Both the position numbers and the translations under genes were made by a program. DNA of 64,000 bases from Iris pallida (taxonomy: Eukaryota; Streptophyta; Magnoliopsida; Asparagales; Iridaceae), in contig JANAVB010003999.1 in NCBI GenBank assembly GCA_029216955.1, positions 3,791,999 to 3,855,998 on the forward strand, written 5' to 3'. The notes beneath the pieces are model-generated. The model saw only the letters and a program-made list of their open reading frames with translations, was not told where the DNA came from and did no database searches. This document shows positions 1 to 11,978 of the stretch, one piece after another (within the stretch, counting starts at the first letter, position 1; each line of letters begins with the position of its first letter).

Positions 1-660
1 CATTTAGGACGGCAAATTGTACATTTAGGACGGAGAATGGTAAATATAGGACGGAGAATGATACATGTAGGACGGAGAATGGTCCATATAGGACGGAGAA
101 TGGTACATTTAGGACGGAGGTAGGACGGAGAATGATACATGTAGGACGGAGAATGGTACATATAAGACGGAGAATGGTACATTTAGGACTGTTCTGTAGG
201 GTTATGAATTTTAAATAGTTTGGCTGTTTAGTTTTGTGTTGAATCTATATAAATTGGTTTTGAAGGCTCGTGAAGATGAATTAGTTTGGCTGTTTGGCTG
301 TTAATGGCCATTCTCCGTTCCTCTAACACGAAGAATGGTATATTTAGGACGGAGAATTGTACATTTAAGACGGCGAATGGTACATTTAGGACGGAGAATA
401 GTAAATGTAGGACGGAGAATTATACATGTAGGACGGAGAATGGTCCATATAGGACGGAGAATGGTACATTTAGGACGGAGGTAGGACGGAGAATGATATA
501 TGTAGGACGAGAATGGTACATATAAGACGAAGAATGGTACATTTAGGACTGTTCTGTAGGGTTGTGAATTTTAAATAGTTTGGCTGTTTAGTTTTGTTTT
601 GAATCTATATAAATTGGTTTTGAAGGCTCGTGAAGATGAATTAGTTTGGCTGTTTGGCTG
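1..660. repeat. 21-bp minisatellite array within a 360-bp tandem duplication
   Basis: A 21-bp unit with the core GGACGGAGAATGGTA runs through about 1-188 and 338-550, with variants in the last bases (ggta, gata, ggtc). Each block is followed by the same unique segment, 181-300 and 541-660, so the block plus tail is duplicated with a period of 360 bp. The array starts before the window. The short open frame through it is only a by-product of a unit length divisible by three. The same unit recurs in opposite orientation near 44.7-45.0 kb. Confidence 0.9.
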
Positions 661-1080
661 TGTAAATAGATTTTAAAGGGTTGTGAAAAAAAAACCAATA
701 TTTTCGTATCGATCACCATTAATTATGGTGAATGGCACTGATACCACTAATATGAGTAGAATTTGCACCGCCAGAATTCATTTTGAATAAGATAAAATTT
801 GCTGTTGGGAAATGACGAAATCTCTTGGATATGATTACACTGAGATGTTGTATTAATGGTAAAATCTGTATTGGGAAATGTCGAAATCTCATAAGTGAGC
901 CGTCTTAGGCGTCATTATATCACAGTCCATTTTATTTATAAAAAAATTAATCATGTAAAAAATTAGTATTGACAAAAGTAAAATTTTGTCAAAATGGAGA
1001 ATCGAACTCATAAAAAATATCTTGTATGTAGACTAGTGAAAAATATAAAGAAATGCATGCATGCATGCATGCTAATGTTT
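661..1080. other. Non-coding, AT-rich interval
   Basis: No coding sequence is seen. A tRNA-type B-box-like string on the minus strand (GAGTTCGATTCTCC, near 995-1010) hints at an old SINE fragment. ATGC tetranucleotide repeats lie at about 1053-1072. Neither supports a gene. Confidence 0.5.
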
Positions 1081-2046
1081 TCACCATTCACCCCAGGAAT
1101 GATAGATGATATCTAAATCATTATACATCTCGTATACAGGTTCCCCTGGTACTGGGATTACATTATCAAAGGGTTTTTTAAACGTCTGTATTGAATAACA
1201 AATTTCCAGAGTTCGTCGTCGAAGATCACGTTGAAGCACCCACGTATGTCGAGCACGCGAAGACCCTTGCAGTTGCATATGATAGATCGCAGCATGTCTC
1301 CATTGAATGTGCCGAATCCCATATGTAGGTGCTCGAGACGCGGCATCGAATCAGCCACGGCCTTTCCCTCCGCCTCGTTTTTCGTGTCCAGCACGAACAT
1401 GTTCCTGAGCATGAAATCTGGAGGGGGCATGTTCCTACTCAGCTTGACCAGACGGCGGCAATACTTTCCGGCAGAAAATATTCCAGTCGACGTAATATAG
1501 AGGCAGTAGCTAATGTCGAGTTCTTCCAGCACAGGAAGAAACTCCAAGTGTCTCACGAAAGTTTCATCACTCACGTCGCACTTCGGAATGCGTAGCACCC
1601 TTAGAAATTTCCTACTGTATTATAAAAATGGGAAAACATCAATAGAAATTAACAAAAGTATACGTAAAATTTTGTAATAGAAAAAATAAAGTATTAGAAT
1701 AAGACCAAATAAAATTTTGTACTGGCCTTAAACATGCAAAAGAGAAGGCTGCTTCGTCGAGCTTGTACGCGGAGAAGGACCCTAGATATCCCTCACTGCG
1801 AGCCACGAGCTTCATTACGGTCAAACTAATCTCAGCGGTTTGCTGGGTCCTCCGGCACCACTGTACCAAGTCGACGTTAGACCAATAGTCTAAGGGACCG
1901 TTGAGCGCCTTCCACCACGAACGGCAAACTGGGGCCACGTTGCACATTACCTCGTCTGCCGGCATCCCCGACAGTACCAGTATCATCGAGATAATCTCGG
2001 TAGGGATGACGGCCCATCCGCTGTAGTTGATCTTGCTCCTCTCCAT
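1081..2046 (-). CDS. F-box/LRR protein, SKIP19/FBW2-like, with broken 3' end
   Basis: This should be a substrate-receptor subunit of an SCF ubiquitin ligase. Exon 1 starts at the ATG at 2046 and reads an N-terminal F-box: WAVIPTEIISMILVLSG, then VCRSWWKALN, then a W about ten residues on. Exon 2 (about 1158-1606) reads LRR-like segments with LEELDISYC and CKGLRVLDIRGCFNV, the usual tail of this plant family. The splice acceptor near 1607 (ACAG then TAGG) does not join cleanly to a donor near 1729, so the junction is unsure. The frame ends at 1158, but homologous-looking sequence (VYEMYNDLDIIYHSWGEW) continues in another frame to 1081. The likely break is a one-base slip in the T-run near 1174. 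Family recognition is from motifs. It may be a pseudogene. Confidence 0.62.
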
Positions 2047-2230
2047 TGCGACTGTTCTTCTTCTTCTTCTTTCCTTTATTTCTCTCTAGTCGGATGGGTT
2101 CTCTTCTTTGGAAAAGGCTATTTAACCCCTCGTTTAGGGGGCTGTAACCCGCTCGTGGAGGGGTGTGACCGAACAAGGCACAAATCTATTGGGAAATAAC
2201 GGTAATGCCACTATATTAATATTAGCAATT

Positions 2231-2650
2231 AGTCGTTTGGGCTCCCAACATATTTGGGTGATGTCATCTTCCATTATGTGGCATCTGACATGGCAGATGA
2301 CATAACAGCTGACATGGCAAATTTTAACACCAAAAATTAATTATCCAATTTTTTTAATGTTAATGTTAATGTCAATATTAAAATTAATGTTAATGTTAAT
2401 GTTAATGCTAATGTTAATATTAATGTTAATATTAATATTAATGTTAATATTAATGTTAATATTAATTAATGTTAATATTAATTAATGTTAATTTAATATT
2501 AAATTATTTATTTACTATTAATGTTAATTTTAATATTAATTTTATTGTTAAATTTTGCCATGTCAGCTGTCATGTTAGCAACCATGTCATATGCCACATA
2601 ATGGAAGATGGTATCATCCAAATTTTTTGGAACAAATAGCATTTTCGTAA
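2231..2650. mobile_element. Foldback element with TTAATG/TTAATA core
   Basis: The left arm (about 2231-2326) contains CATCTTCCATTATGTGGCAT and AGCTGACATGGCAAATTTT. The right arm (about 2551-2650) contains their reverse complements, with small gaps. Between them is about 200 bp of TTAATG and TTAATA hexamers, which are themselves nearly self-complementary. No coding capacity is present. A similar core lies between different arms at 6560-6990, 53490-53850 and 57362-57700. Confidence 0.75.
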
Positions 2651-3910
2651 TATTAGTTTTAATTATATTATAAATTTTAAATTAACAAAAAAGTCAATAT
2701 AGATTTAATATTAATGCTACTGTAAAATTTTCCCGATCATACCTCGATACTTACGTTTGTCGACCGAGTTACCGTCTTCATCATTATCAAGTTTTCACCC
2801 GAATCATCGTCCTCGCTGGGACGTAATGCCGCATTTAATTTAGAGTTGCGCTCGTGCAAGGCAAGATAACAGATTCACAATAGTGTTTATAGCTCAAATT
2901 GATAACATAAGCAGCGGAAGGAAAACGTAGTATACAACAAGAATCTCTTTTATTGATAATGAACTGAAGGTTACAATGGCTCTGAATAGCCCAACTTAAC
3001 ATGCCAATTGGCTACAATGCTCATGATCTCTCTAGCTCACAAAGGAGTACATTGTTCCATACATTATGCCTCTTTATAGCCAACAAGTAGTCTTCGGCTG
3101 AACATCTCCATGTCGCAAGTCCGAACGCCAATACGGTAGCTCCTCTTGAACGCTAAGGACTCCATGCCTCGGCACGTCCAAGTCGAGCTCCGTCTCGAGC
3201 CGAACATATCCTGAACTTGTCCACTACCGTGTCCCTGCGGCAGATACAGTTAGACATAATCTTAACATAAACATAGTGATCGTGCTCATCTATGTCCCAT
3301 TTCGCCTAGCCTGCAAGGTTAGAACTTTACATAAGAAATCATATCATTTCACTCAACCAACCAACCGTAAACTTAAACATATGCATAAGGGTGGCAGGCC
3401 CTGCGCCTGTACCCAGCGCTAATCTCAGCCCACCGGTCCTATCTATATGAAGGTCACGGTGTTTCGCACCGTAATGCATCTTTGGCATCCTTATGTGTAA
3501 GACTATGATCGCTTCGATACGGGATGCTAGTCCAATATCCGAAGGATCCCAAACTTACTGATATCATAGCTTATCACAACACTGGACGGTCGCAACCCGT
3601 CCTAATAATGTGCACCATAAATACCATACATAATTCCCTCCTTTGAACTACTCGGTTGAATTAAGATGATGTGTACCATAAATACCATACATAAATACCA
3701 ACACTGGACGGTCGCAACAATATAATAGCTTATTGAGTATATTATATTAACATTGCTTGTCCTCCATTCGGAGTTGACCGTTCTCGACAGGTTTTGATAT
3801 TATAACTGTTGTCAGATAGTAGAACTAGACAGCGTTCTACGTCGTTTCTACGGTGTAGGTTGGGACGCTGTCACGCACTCATGCCCTTACTCCGGGTGCG
3901 GGTCGTGATA
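2651..3910. other. Gene-free interval, possible decayed Ty3 LTR
   Basis: No reading frame of note. The text from about 2880 on (repeated GTGTACCATAAATACCATAC at 3611 and 3671, repeated ACACTGGACGGTCGCAAC at 3580 and 3700) resembles LTR or untranslated sequence of the minus-strand Ty3 relic just to the right. I could not define LTR ends. Confidence 0.35.
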
Positions 3911-4661
3911 GGGTGCGCGAGAAAGGAACAATGTTGCTACTGATTCGGTTGGGATCGATAGGTCGGAATCGACCGGGTCGATCGAACGGGAACGGTTGAA
4001 TTAAGATCCATTCTACGTTATGGAATGGCTTCTCTGGAACCAAGTCCCATATTCAGCGGGTTGCAGGTGATCGCGTAGGCGACGTCAGCGCAGCCAACCA
4101 GTCGCTCGCTTGAAGCAAGTCTAAGTGGCTGACCTCCTTCGCCTCGTCCCTCTTCGACGTCACTGACATCACAAGCCATCCTGGACGTATAGCTTTGTTA
4201 ATCGGGGTCCTTTGAACGCAAGTAGCTAGCTCCGATGCAAGTCCCCGCTTAACCTGTGCTGAAACCTTATGCACGACTATACCCTGTTTCCTCCTAGGTC
4301 GAAACGGTCCCGTGGCCCCGGGTTGTTGATCGAGAAAAATACCGCCTTGTCGACAAGTTGTCCATAACTGTGCAAAGACATATTTTCCTTTTAGTTATTA
4401 AGACATAGCCTACATTATCTTTAAAAACTCAATTCCTTTTCCGTGTTTGTGCCTTTGTATTTATCCTTTCATTCGCAACAATATTATCGATTTACCTAGG
4501 AAGGGGGTCGAGAAGAGGAGGGTCAGCCACTCACCTTGAGTTTACTTCAGGCGAGAGAATGGATCTTAATTCAACCGTTCCCGTTCGATCGAGTCAATCG
4601 ATCCCGACCTATCGGTCCCGACCGAATCGATAGCGATAGTGTTCCTTTCTCGCGCACCCCG
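3911..4661. repeat. Long inverted repeat, about 105-bp arms
   Basis: The left arm, about 3911-4013 (GGGTGCGCGAGAAAGGAACA through GGTTGAATTAAGATCCATTC), returns reverse-complemented at about 4559-4661 with a few changes. The spacer is about 545 bp and has no recognisable gene. It sits within or beside a Ty3 pol relic, which is cut on the right side of the arm. Confidence 0.75.
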
Positions 4662-5411
4662 TGGACGGAGTACGGGACACGATGTAGGGACGAGGCACTA
4701 CAGCTATAGACTAAGATGTCGTCTATGAACACTATCACGAACTGATCTAAATAGTGCATGAAGATACAATTCATGGGATCCATGAATACGGCTGGCACAC
4801 TGGTCGCTCCAAATGGCATAACAAGGAAATCCCAATGTCCATACCTTGATCTGAATGATGTCTTCTGGATGACTTTCTCTCTGACTCTGATCTGATGGTA
4901 CCCTCATGACCGCAAGTCAATATTCGAGAATACAGCCGCTCCCTTGAGCTGATCAAATAAGTCATCAATGTACGATAATCAACACATAATCTTGACGTAC
5001 CATCCTTCTTTTTCATAAGAAGCATCGGTGCTCCCCAAGGCGATCCACTAGCACGAATGAATCCTTTGGTTCTGAGTTCTTCAATCATCTTGTACAAGAT
5101 TTCCAACTTTGAAGGTGCCATCCTGTAGACTCTCTCATATCCTGGTGCCGTCCTTGGAATCAAGTCGATGGTGAAAACTCTGCCTCACCGAAAAATGAAA
5201 ACTCTGTCTCACAGAAAAATGAAAACTCTGCCTCACCGGGAATACCAAAAATAATCCTGCCAATATGGCAGTCTATTCTTGTGTATTGCTCCTTCAACCA
5301 ATCCATTCCTAGGCCAAGGGACCGATTCGGCCCGCAGCAAAAGGGTCGTCGTCTAACCCAGCTATAGTCCGTGATGGCTTGACATTGCCAGTGGCCTTCA
5401 CACCCTTTCAC
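4571..5411 (-). pseudogene. Decayed Ty3/gypsy pol fragment (protease end and reverse transcriptase)
   Basis: Minus-strand pieces match the intact polyprotein at 12141-16691. They are the post-protease stretch DWLKEQYTRIDCHIG (about 5240-5320), the RT entry segment with [13 protein letters not shown] and [13 protein letters not shown] (about 4980-5160), and the RT active-site region with MPFGAT and FIDDILVYS (about 4690-4820). Frames change between the pieces and segments are missing, including the strand just before the active site. A small triple repeat of GAAAACTCTGCCTCACCG-like text lies at 5175-5240. It is dead, and the RNase H and integrase parts are absent. Confidence 0.85.
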
Positions 5412-6559
5412 TGCTTAACAAATGCACGTGACACGGGACGGTGCTTGCTATACTTCGATAGCCCAACAAAACTCTTTTCTAATGTGTTCGTGCAACGACT
5501 TGACAAGCAAGGGCTACGTCAAGCCTTGCATCGAGGGAACGTGCTGTGCACGCGTTCAACTTGAACAATCAAGTTCTTTGGGTGCATAGATATAAGCAAT
5601 AAGCAGTGAAATACGACTTAAACTATGGGACAAGCGAATGTTAATATTAATTGTAGTTCTAATTACATTTTAAATAAAAAAGAATGCAATTTTAACTTTA
5701 ACTAGTTTTAAGTAAATGTTAAATCAAAAACTATTTTAAATTTTAGTATTAATATTAGTTTCAATAATATTGTAAATTTTAAATTAACAGGAATGCCACG
5801 GTATTAGAAACCTAGCTAGCTGATGTCACGTTGCTCGGGGCTCGGTTAGTGTTCGTCTAAACTCGTACGTGCGAACTAGTTATTAGTAATGATAACCAAA
5901 AATTGAATTTTAAGTTTAAAATCTAGTCGAGCTCGATCCTTCCTCTTTATCCCATCTCCCACACTCTCTCTTTCTCTCTCTCTCTCGGGTTCTCTCTCAC
6001 CGGTTGTGTTCCTTACACAACAGATCCCGTAGCATTAAATGCTCTGCATGCATTATCCTACACAATTTAATAATAAACACTGATACCATATCATTAGAAG
6101 AGTAAAAGTTGTCTTGGAAGTCGTAAAAAATTACTTTGTATTATCTTCTCAATACTTTTTTGCATTGGAGATGACTTTTTAAACTTATTGTAATTTGTGA
6201 ATATAGCCGCCTATGCAAGTTATTGTCTTCTGCCTCATACCACATAGGATACACAACACATAACAAGACAATAGGGTTTCGTAGCATTAAATGCTGCTGC
6301 ATGCGTTATCCTACAGAAGAGGGCCACGTGGAGATTGCTGTTGCATGCTTCCTCATGCGTTATTAGCTACACAATTTAATAATACATGTACCCAGAAGAC
6401 GAGAAAGTTGTTTTGTTGGAAGTTGTTTCCTTAAAATTATGCTTGCTCCTAGAATCACTCAAGATTTTTCATGAGCCATCAAAAGAGGGCCACGTGGCGG
6501 AGTTACAAGGAAGACGAAAAGGTTGTGTTGTTGCCTTGCTGGAAGTTGTTTATTCCTGA
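5412..6559. other. Gene-free interval with short repeats
   Basis: No gene is supported. There is a TC-rich microsatellite near 5960-5990 and an AT-rich TTAATATTAATT stretch at 5638-5790. A motif is repeated three times (GTAGCATTAAATGCT and ATGCGTTATCCTACA at 6029-6065 and 6279-6315, with GAGGGCCACGTGG at 6319 and 6485). The arrangement suggests small duplications of one ancestral block. Confidence 0.5.
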
Positions 6560-6990
6560 ATAATGTTTTTTGTACCTCCAAATTGTACTTTCAAACTGTC
6601 CATCCTTACGTGGCAGCTGACGTGATATGTTGATCTAGCAGCTGACGTGGCAATTTTTTTTTAAATAAAACTAAAAATAAAAATTAACATTAAAGTTAAT
6701 ATTAACATTAACATTAACATTAATATTAATATTATCGTTAACATTAACAATAATATTAATATTAATATTAACATTAACCTTAACATTAATATTAACATAA
6801 ATTAATATTAACATTAAATTAACATTGATATTAACGTTAGATTATTATGGAGAAAATTGGGTAGTTAACTTTTTGGATTAAAATTTGCCATGTCATCAGT
6901 CATGTCAGATGACACACACTATTATTTAACATGCCACATCAGATGGGAGGGCTATATATTAGAGGGACAATTTAGAGGTATGAATATAGC
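6560..6990. mobile_element. Foldback element with CATTAA/TATTAA core
   Basis: Left arm 6560-6660 (ACCTCCAAATTGTAC, then GCAGCTGACGTGGCAATTTT) pairs with right arm 6880-6990 (AAATTTGCCATGTCATCAG, then GACAATTTAGAGGTATGAAT). The core is CATTAA/TATTAA hexamers, the same microsatellite as in the 2231-2650 element. Its right edge is about 75 bp upstream of the FAR1-like start codon, so it may have supplied or replaced promoter sequence. Confidence 0.7.
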
Positions 6991-7064
6991 ATTACTCTTT
7001 CTTCTTGTATTGTTTCTTGTCCTTCGTTTCTTCTGTTGGTTTCTAACACACTCTATTTTCTTCA

Positions 7065-8910
7065 ATGTCGACGTCACATGGAGAAAGTGATCGTCGTGTG
7101 GAAGATTTAGTCGATGAAGAAAGCTTCCTTTTAAGAGGACTGTCAGATGATTTGGATGATGAGCAAAGTTTGGAAGATGTTAACTTAGGAGACAGTAAAG
7201 AACAAGATGAAGAAAACAATGGAAGAATGCATCATAACGACGACGACATCAACGCAAACAACAAAATGTTATTTCGTATCACCCTTTCTAATGGATTTAA
7301 GAAATACATTATATTTTTACATCTATTTCTCATGTTTATTTTGTTTTATTCTGTTCTTAGGGACGACGGTGAATCTCCATTGGATTTCGATGCAGTGACG
7401 ATGAAAAAAATATTGCAGTCTGCCAACATTAACAAAGATCCAAAACATCTCTTAGAAGAAGATATTGTCAGTCTGCAGTTCAACTCTATTGAAGAAGCAG
7501 AGACATTCTACCGGATATATTCAAAAGCATATGGTTTCAGTATTAGAAAGAACGAGGTAAAGAAAAACAAATCTGGGATGGTGATGATCCGTAGTTGGTG
7601 TTGTTCGAATGCGGGATTCAGACACAAGAAATACAAGGAAGCTCCAAACAGGGTTCGTGAGCCAAGAAGTGAAAGCAGAAGTGGTTGTAAAGCAATTTTT
7701 CGTATTGGGTACACCCATAAAACAAAGATGTGGTCCGTCAAAAAATTTCATGTACATCACAACCATAACCTGGTGAATGATTATGAAACAGTTTTTTTGA
7801 GATCCCATCGTACGATATCACCCGCAGAGTTGGAAGAAATTAAGCTTATGAAGCAATCAGGTATGGGGACTGGACAGATATGGAATTTAATTGTCCAGAA
7901 GAAAGGTGGCTAGGATAAGGTTGGATGAACGAGAAAGGATTTATACAACGCTCTAGCTCAAGATAGTAGAGCACTAGACGATGTTCATGCTACGACAACA
8001 CTTACATTTCTTCAATCTAAGGAGGGCAGTGACCCAGATTTCTTCTACGCGTACAAGGTAGACAAAGATTCCAGATTGACCCATCTCTTTTGGGCTGACG
8101 GTGCATGTCGATTCGATTACGAATTATTTGGAGATTCACTAGCATTCGATTCTACATATAAAACAAATAGAGGTCAAATGCCGTTGGTGGTTCTAGTGGA
8201 TACAAACAATCATGCGATGACTTGTGTGTTTGGGTTTGCAATGATCCATAATGAGACTGCAGAGACATATTCTTTGGTTCTAGAAAAATTCCTAGAGTGT
8301 ATGAATGGCAAATTACTAGTGACAGTTCTCACGGATGGTTGCAGATCCATGAATAAAGCAATTGAGGATTTAATGCCCAGCGTAGTTCATCGAACGTGCT
8401 CATGGCATATCCTAAACAATGCTGCCAAACATGTACACCGAGAGGGTTTTCACAATAAACTGAGTCTTCTGATTAAAAGGTACATCGCACACTTGCTAAT
8501 TTACTTTGAAGTATGTTGTTGTTACAATATTACAACTTTAGTTACTGTCCATGTTTTCTAAACAGGTACTATTCAGTCGAAGAATTTAAAAACCGTTGGC
8601 AGCAGATGCTAACAGATTATAATATAGAGAACAATGAGTGGACCACTGCATTGTACAGAACGAGGGAGCGATGGGCGGACACATTCCTACGTAGAAATTA
8701 TTTTGGCGGTTCTACTGCAACAAATAGATGTGAATCTATGAACGCATTTCTGAAAAGGTTTTTGAATGAGAAGCTGCCACTATGGAAGACCCTTCAAAAT
8801 TGTGACTACGATTTGGCGGCCTTATGTTACGGCCAGATGGGTAAGCATGTCACTGATAAACTCTCAACACCAGTTGTGAATCAAACTAGCATCACGGTTT
8901 AGGCTAATTC
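7065..8910 (+). pseudogene. FAR1/FHY3-type Mutator transposase gene, 5' part
   Basis: The start is at 7065 (MSTSHGESD). It has an acidic N-terminus, then a FAR1 DNA-binding domain (7490-7770: EAETFYRIYSKAYGFSIRK, GCKAIFRIGYT, VHHNHNL). A MULE transposase domain follows (8076-8880) with FDSTYKTNRGQMPLV, TDGCRSMNKAI, CSWHILNNAAKHVH and NRCESMNAFLKRF. A hydrophobic stretch (about 7277-7360) ending in TTCTTAG is probably an intron. A clear 86-bp intron spans 8480-8565. Decay is visible as in-frame stops TAG at 7911 and TGA at 7926, and a TAG at 8900. At 8911 the reading is cut by an LTR and resumes at 24155. Family members either transpose Mutator-like elements or were domesticated as light-signalling factors; this copy can do neither. 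Confidence 0.88.
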
Positions 8911-9599
8911 TGTCACGCCCCAGAACCAGAATACTGGAGAGCGGGGGCAGACATAGCCAGCTACGTATAATGAAATGGAATCCACGTCACTATACGGTCA
9001 CGGCTGTCTAGATACATGAGGGTTTAACTACAAGCCAACAGTCTCCTATGGTCATGAACAAGCCTATTGTCTCAATCACAAGCAAGTAGTAACAGTTACA
9101 AGATGTCAGAGCACCAAATATACAATAGTAAGGCGTCCCATACATTACATATTGGATGATCATGAAGCTAGTCATACAAAATGTCAAGACTAGCAAGAGT
9201 TTCAGTCATACATGATCAACCCTAGGATTTGTCAATCATATTACAGCCCGTAGGCAGACAGTAAATAAAGGTGCAATACGAGCTAACACGTGCTCGCCGG
9301 CTAAACGCCTCAAAAGAATAATTTTACAAATAGAGTGGAAGGACAAAAGAAATCCACTCGTTGCCCTGGTTACGCCTGGTGGTCACCATCGGGCTGGAAG
9401 ACAGGTGGATCCTCTGTTGCTGCTCCGATATCTGGCCACACAAAACCAGCTGGGTCAGACCCCAGAAAGAGCAAGTGCCACAAAGGAGGCTTCACTTAGG
9501 AACTAAAACCAGCATATCATAAATAAATAGTTAAGGTAATTAAAAGATAGTAATAATAACTGAGATAACAATAATATATTGAGCACGGAGAAACCATTC

Positions 9600-10135
9600 A
9601 AGTAGCCAGACTGCAACCCTTAAACCAAACAAGGACCGGGGTTGCAATCCTTCGCCTGAATAGAAACCCGCCTCAATTACTATTGATAAGGTAACAAGAC
9701 AATAAACGAAGAGAGGACACAGAACTGCTCCGGAAGCCAGGTTACAACCCTTAAACCAAACAAGGACCGGGGTTGTAACCCTTCGCCTGAACAGAACTGG
9801 ACCCCTGATCTTTATTGTTAAGGCCAGTATAAATAATCATGGTATTGAAGTAAAGGTAAAACATGACGAGCATGACAGGGGGTTACAATAAGATAATAAA
9901 CGAAGAGAGGACACAGAACTGCTCCGGGAGCCAGTTACAATCCTTAAACCAAACAAGGACCGGGGTTGTAACCCTTCGCCTGAACAGAACTGGACCCCCG
10001 ATCGTTATTGTTAAGGCAAGCATCAATAAGCAGGACGATATATGATAAGATAACCATGGAACTATTCAGATAGCCAAGTTACAACCCTTAAACCAAACAA
10101 GGACCGGGGTTGTAACCCTTCATCTGAACAGAACT
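9600..10135. repeat. Four copies of a short palindromic motif inside LTR1
   Basis: The motif is TTACAACCCTTAAACCAAAC, followed by AAGGACCGGGGTTGTAACCC. It occurs near 9611 (variant), 9740, 9935 and 10077, each followed by TTCGCCTGAA or TTCATCTGAA. The outer parts are complementary, so each copy can form a hairpin. The same four copies are in LTR2 (about 17690-18210). Confidence 0.85.
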
Positions 10136-10855
10136 TGGTATCCCATCATTTATCGATACAAGATATCATGTCCTGATACAATCTTGTACCGGATCAGGAT
10201 AAGACTAAACTGGAATAAACTTCATCCAATCAATCACGGCCAATCAAGAGTACGGCTTGATACTTTTAACTAACTAGGGTTATCACAGGCCTAGTTACTA
10301 GCAAGATGCAATGAGATTATCCCAACAGCCACAAGCCCTGCAGACCATCCAGTTATCCGGGTCGAATGTCCGTTATGAAGAATGCAACACGTGACTGTGT
10401 GCTGGAAATGTGCCCTACTCGTCGGTAGGCTACAAGTCCACTTAATGCGCCCAGATAACGGGATTGCCTGTAGCTGGGAATCTCTTCATGACTACTGAAT
10501 CATTCTAGTTAATTAGCCTTAGTCAATTTCAGTAGGTACCCCTGACCGTGGTACTCAGGGATCCCCATCCTAGACATGATGTAAGACAGTACTGGTTTAT
10601 TTGTACAAACGCAATCGCCCACGGTGTCCAGACCTTTCATACTTGTCATATCAGTTTACTTGTCAAGAGTGCGCCACCGCGGGCCACTATCATGTTCTAT
10701 TCTTACTTATCATGAATGAGAAAGATTGTATAAAATAACTAATAACATATTCTTGAAGCCAAGGAAAAGATCTACAACTTTCATGTTTTGAGTTTTTCAA
10801 GATTCTAGCTACAAAACAACTTAAACAGGCAAAAACAGTAAATTCCTGCACAATC

Positions 10856-11240
10856 GGCGCATGAGATTCCTGCACGAATCGGCGTATGAGATTCCTGCAC
10901 GAATCGGCGCATGGGATTCCTGCACCAATTGGCGCATGGGATTCCTGCACAAATCGGCGCATGAGATTCCTGCGCGAATCGGCGCATGGGATTCCTGCAC
11001 CAATCGGCGCATGAGATTCCTGCACGAATCGGCGCATGAGATTCCTGTGCGAATCGGCGCATGGGATTCCTACACCAATCGACGCATGGGATTCCTGCAC
11101 GAATCGACGCATGAGATTCCTGCACGAATCGGCGCATGGGATTCCTGCACGAATCGGCGCATGAGATTCCTGCACGAATCGGCGCATGGGATTCCTACAC
11201 GAATCGGCGCATGGGATTCCTGCACCAATCGGCGCATGGG
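10856..11240. repeat. 25-bp satellite inside LTR1, about 15 copies
   Basis: The unit contains CGGCGCATGRGATTCCTGCA and has a period of exactly 25 bp. Because 25 is not a multiple of three and the unit has no stop in any frame, long spurious open frames appear on both strands. These are not genes. Degenerate GGCGCATG pieces continue to about 11370. Confidence 0.95.
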
Positions 11241-11978
11241 AAACTCACGTTGCGTCTTCAATACATGCGCGTAAGAAACCTACGCGTATGACACGCTCGG
11301 AGTTAAGGAATGCGTTGCCGGAACTTCACGGCGCATGGCCTCCCGGGCGCATGAGGTTTCCGGCGCATGGGGTTCATCGTCCCCAAACAGCAAGTTCAGC
11401 CATGAAAGTTCCGAAAACTTTGTAATGGCCACAACTTACTCATCCGGAGTCGAAATCAAGCGAAACAAAAGCCAAAACTGAATAAAATTGAATTCTCTAC
11501 AACATAGAACCATTAGTTTTCAAAAATAACCAAGTTTTAGAGATCAAAACCAAGAAAACTAAATAAGAAGGAACTTAAAACTTAGATCTACAAAAATATA
11601 ACCATCAAAACCGAAAACTTCCAGTTCTAAAGAGGCTTAGAATCTAGTAAGGAAGAGAATGGAACAATAAAACATGAGATCCATCATGAAGCAAGTTTGC
11701 ACTTGCCTAAGCTCTCTCTCTCTCTCTCTTCTTCCTGGTAGGTGTAGAAGTAAATGTGAAGAAGAAGAAGAATAATGAAGAGAGAGAAAGAGGAGGGGTT
11801 AATAAATGGGGATGGTGGTGGTAGGTAGGGGTTCTACCCTTGGTTCATGATGAACCAAGGCATCCCAAGCCTAGCCGAACCAACCCAAAATAAACCGAGC
11901 CAAGCCAAAAGATATGCAATACAAAATAAAATACGTACACGTATTCCAAGATACGTAATACGAACTACAGGCATTACA

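Larger units (their letters stand above)
8911..11978 (-). mobile_element. Chromovirus 3' LTR (LTR1), 3068 bp
   Basis: It begins TGTCACGCCCC and ends GCATTACA on the plus strand, so it has TG...CA ends. Its near-identical partner is at 16990-20098. Read on the minus strand it follows a polypurine tract and starts TGTAATGCC. It is unusually long because it contains two internal repeat systems. It inserts directly into FAR1 coding sequence: the left neighbour (to 8910) is transposase reading frame. Confidence 0.93.

Noticed and set aside
4053..4274. 73-codon ORF
   Set aside because: Spacer of an inverted repeat, no family features.
10856..11240. CRISPR-like regular repeat
   Set aside because: Units are directly adjacent with no unique spacers, and the array sits in a plant LTR.
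10690..11274. Overlapping 60-165-codon ORFs on both strands
   Set aside because: They come from a stop-free 25-bp satellite read in every frame; residues repeat every 25 codons.
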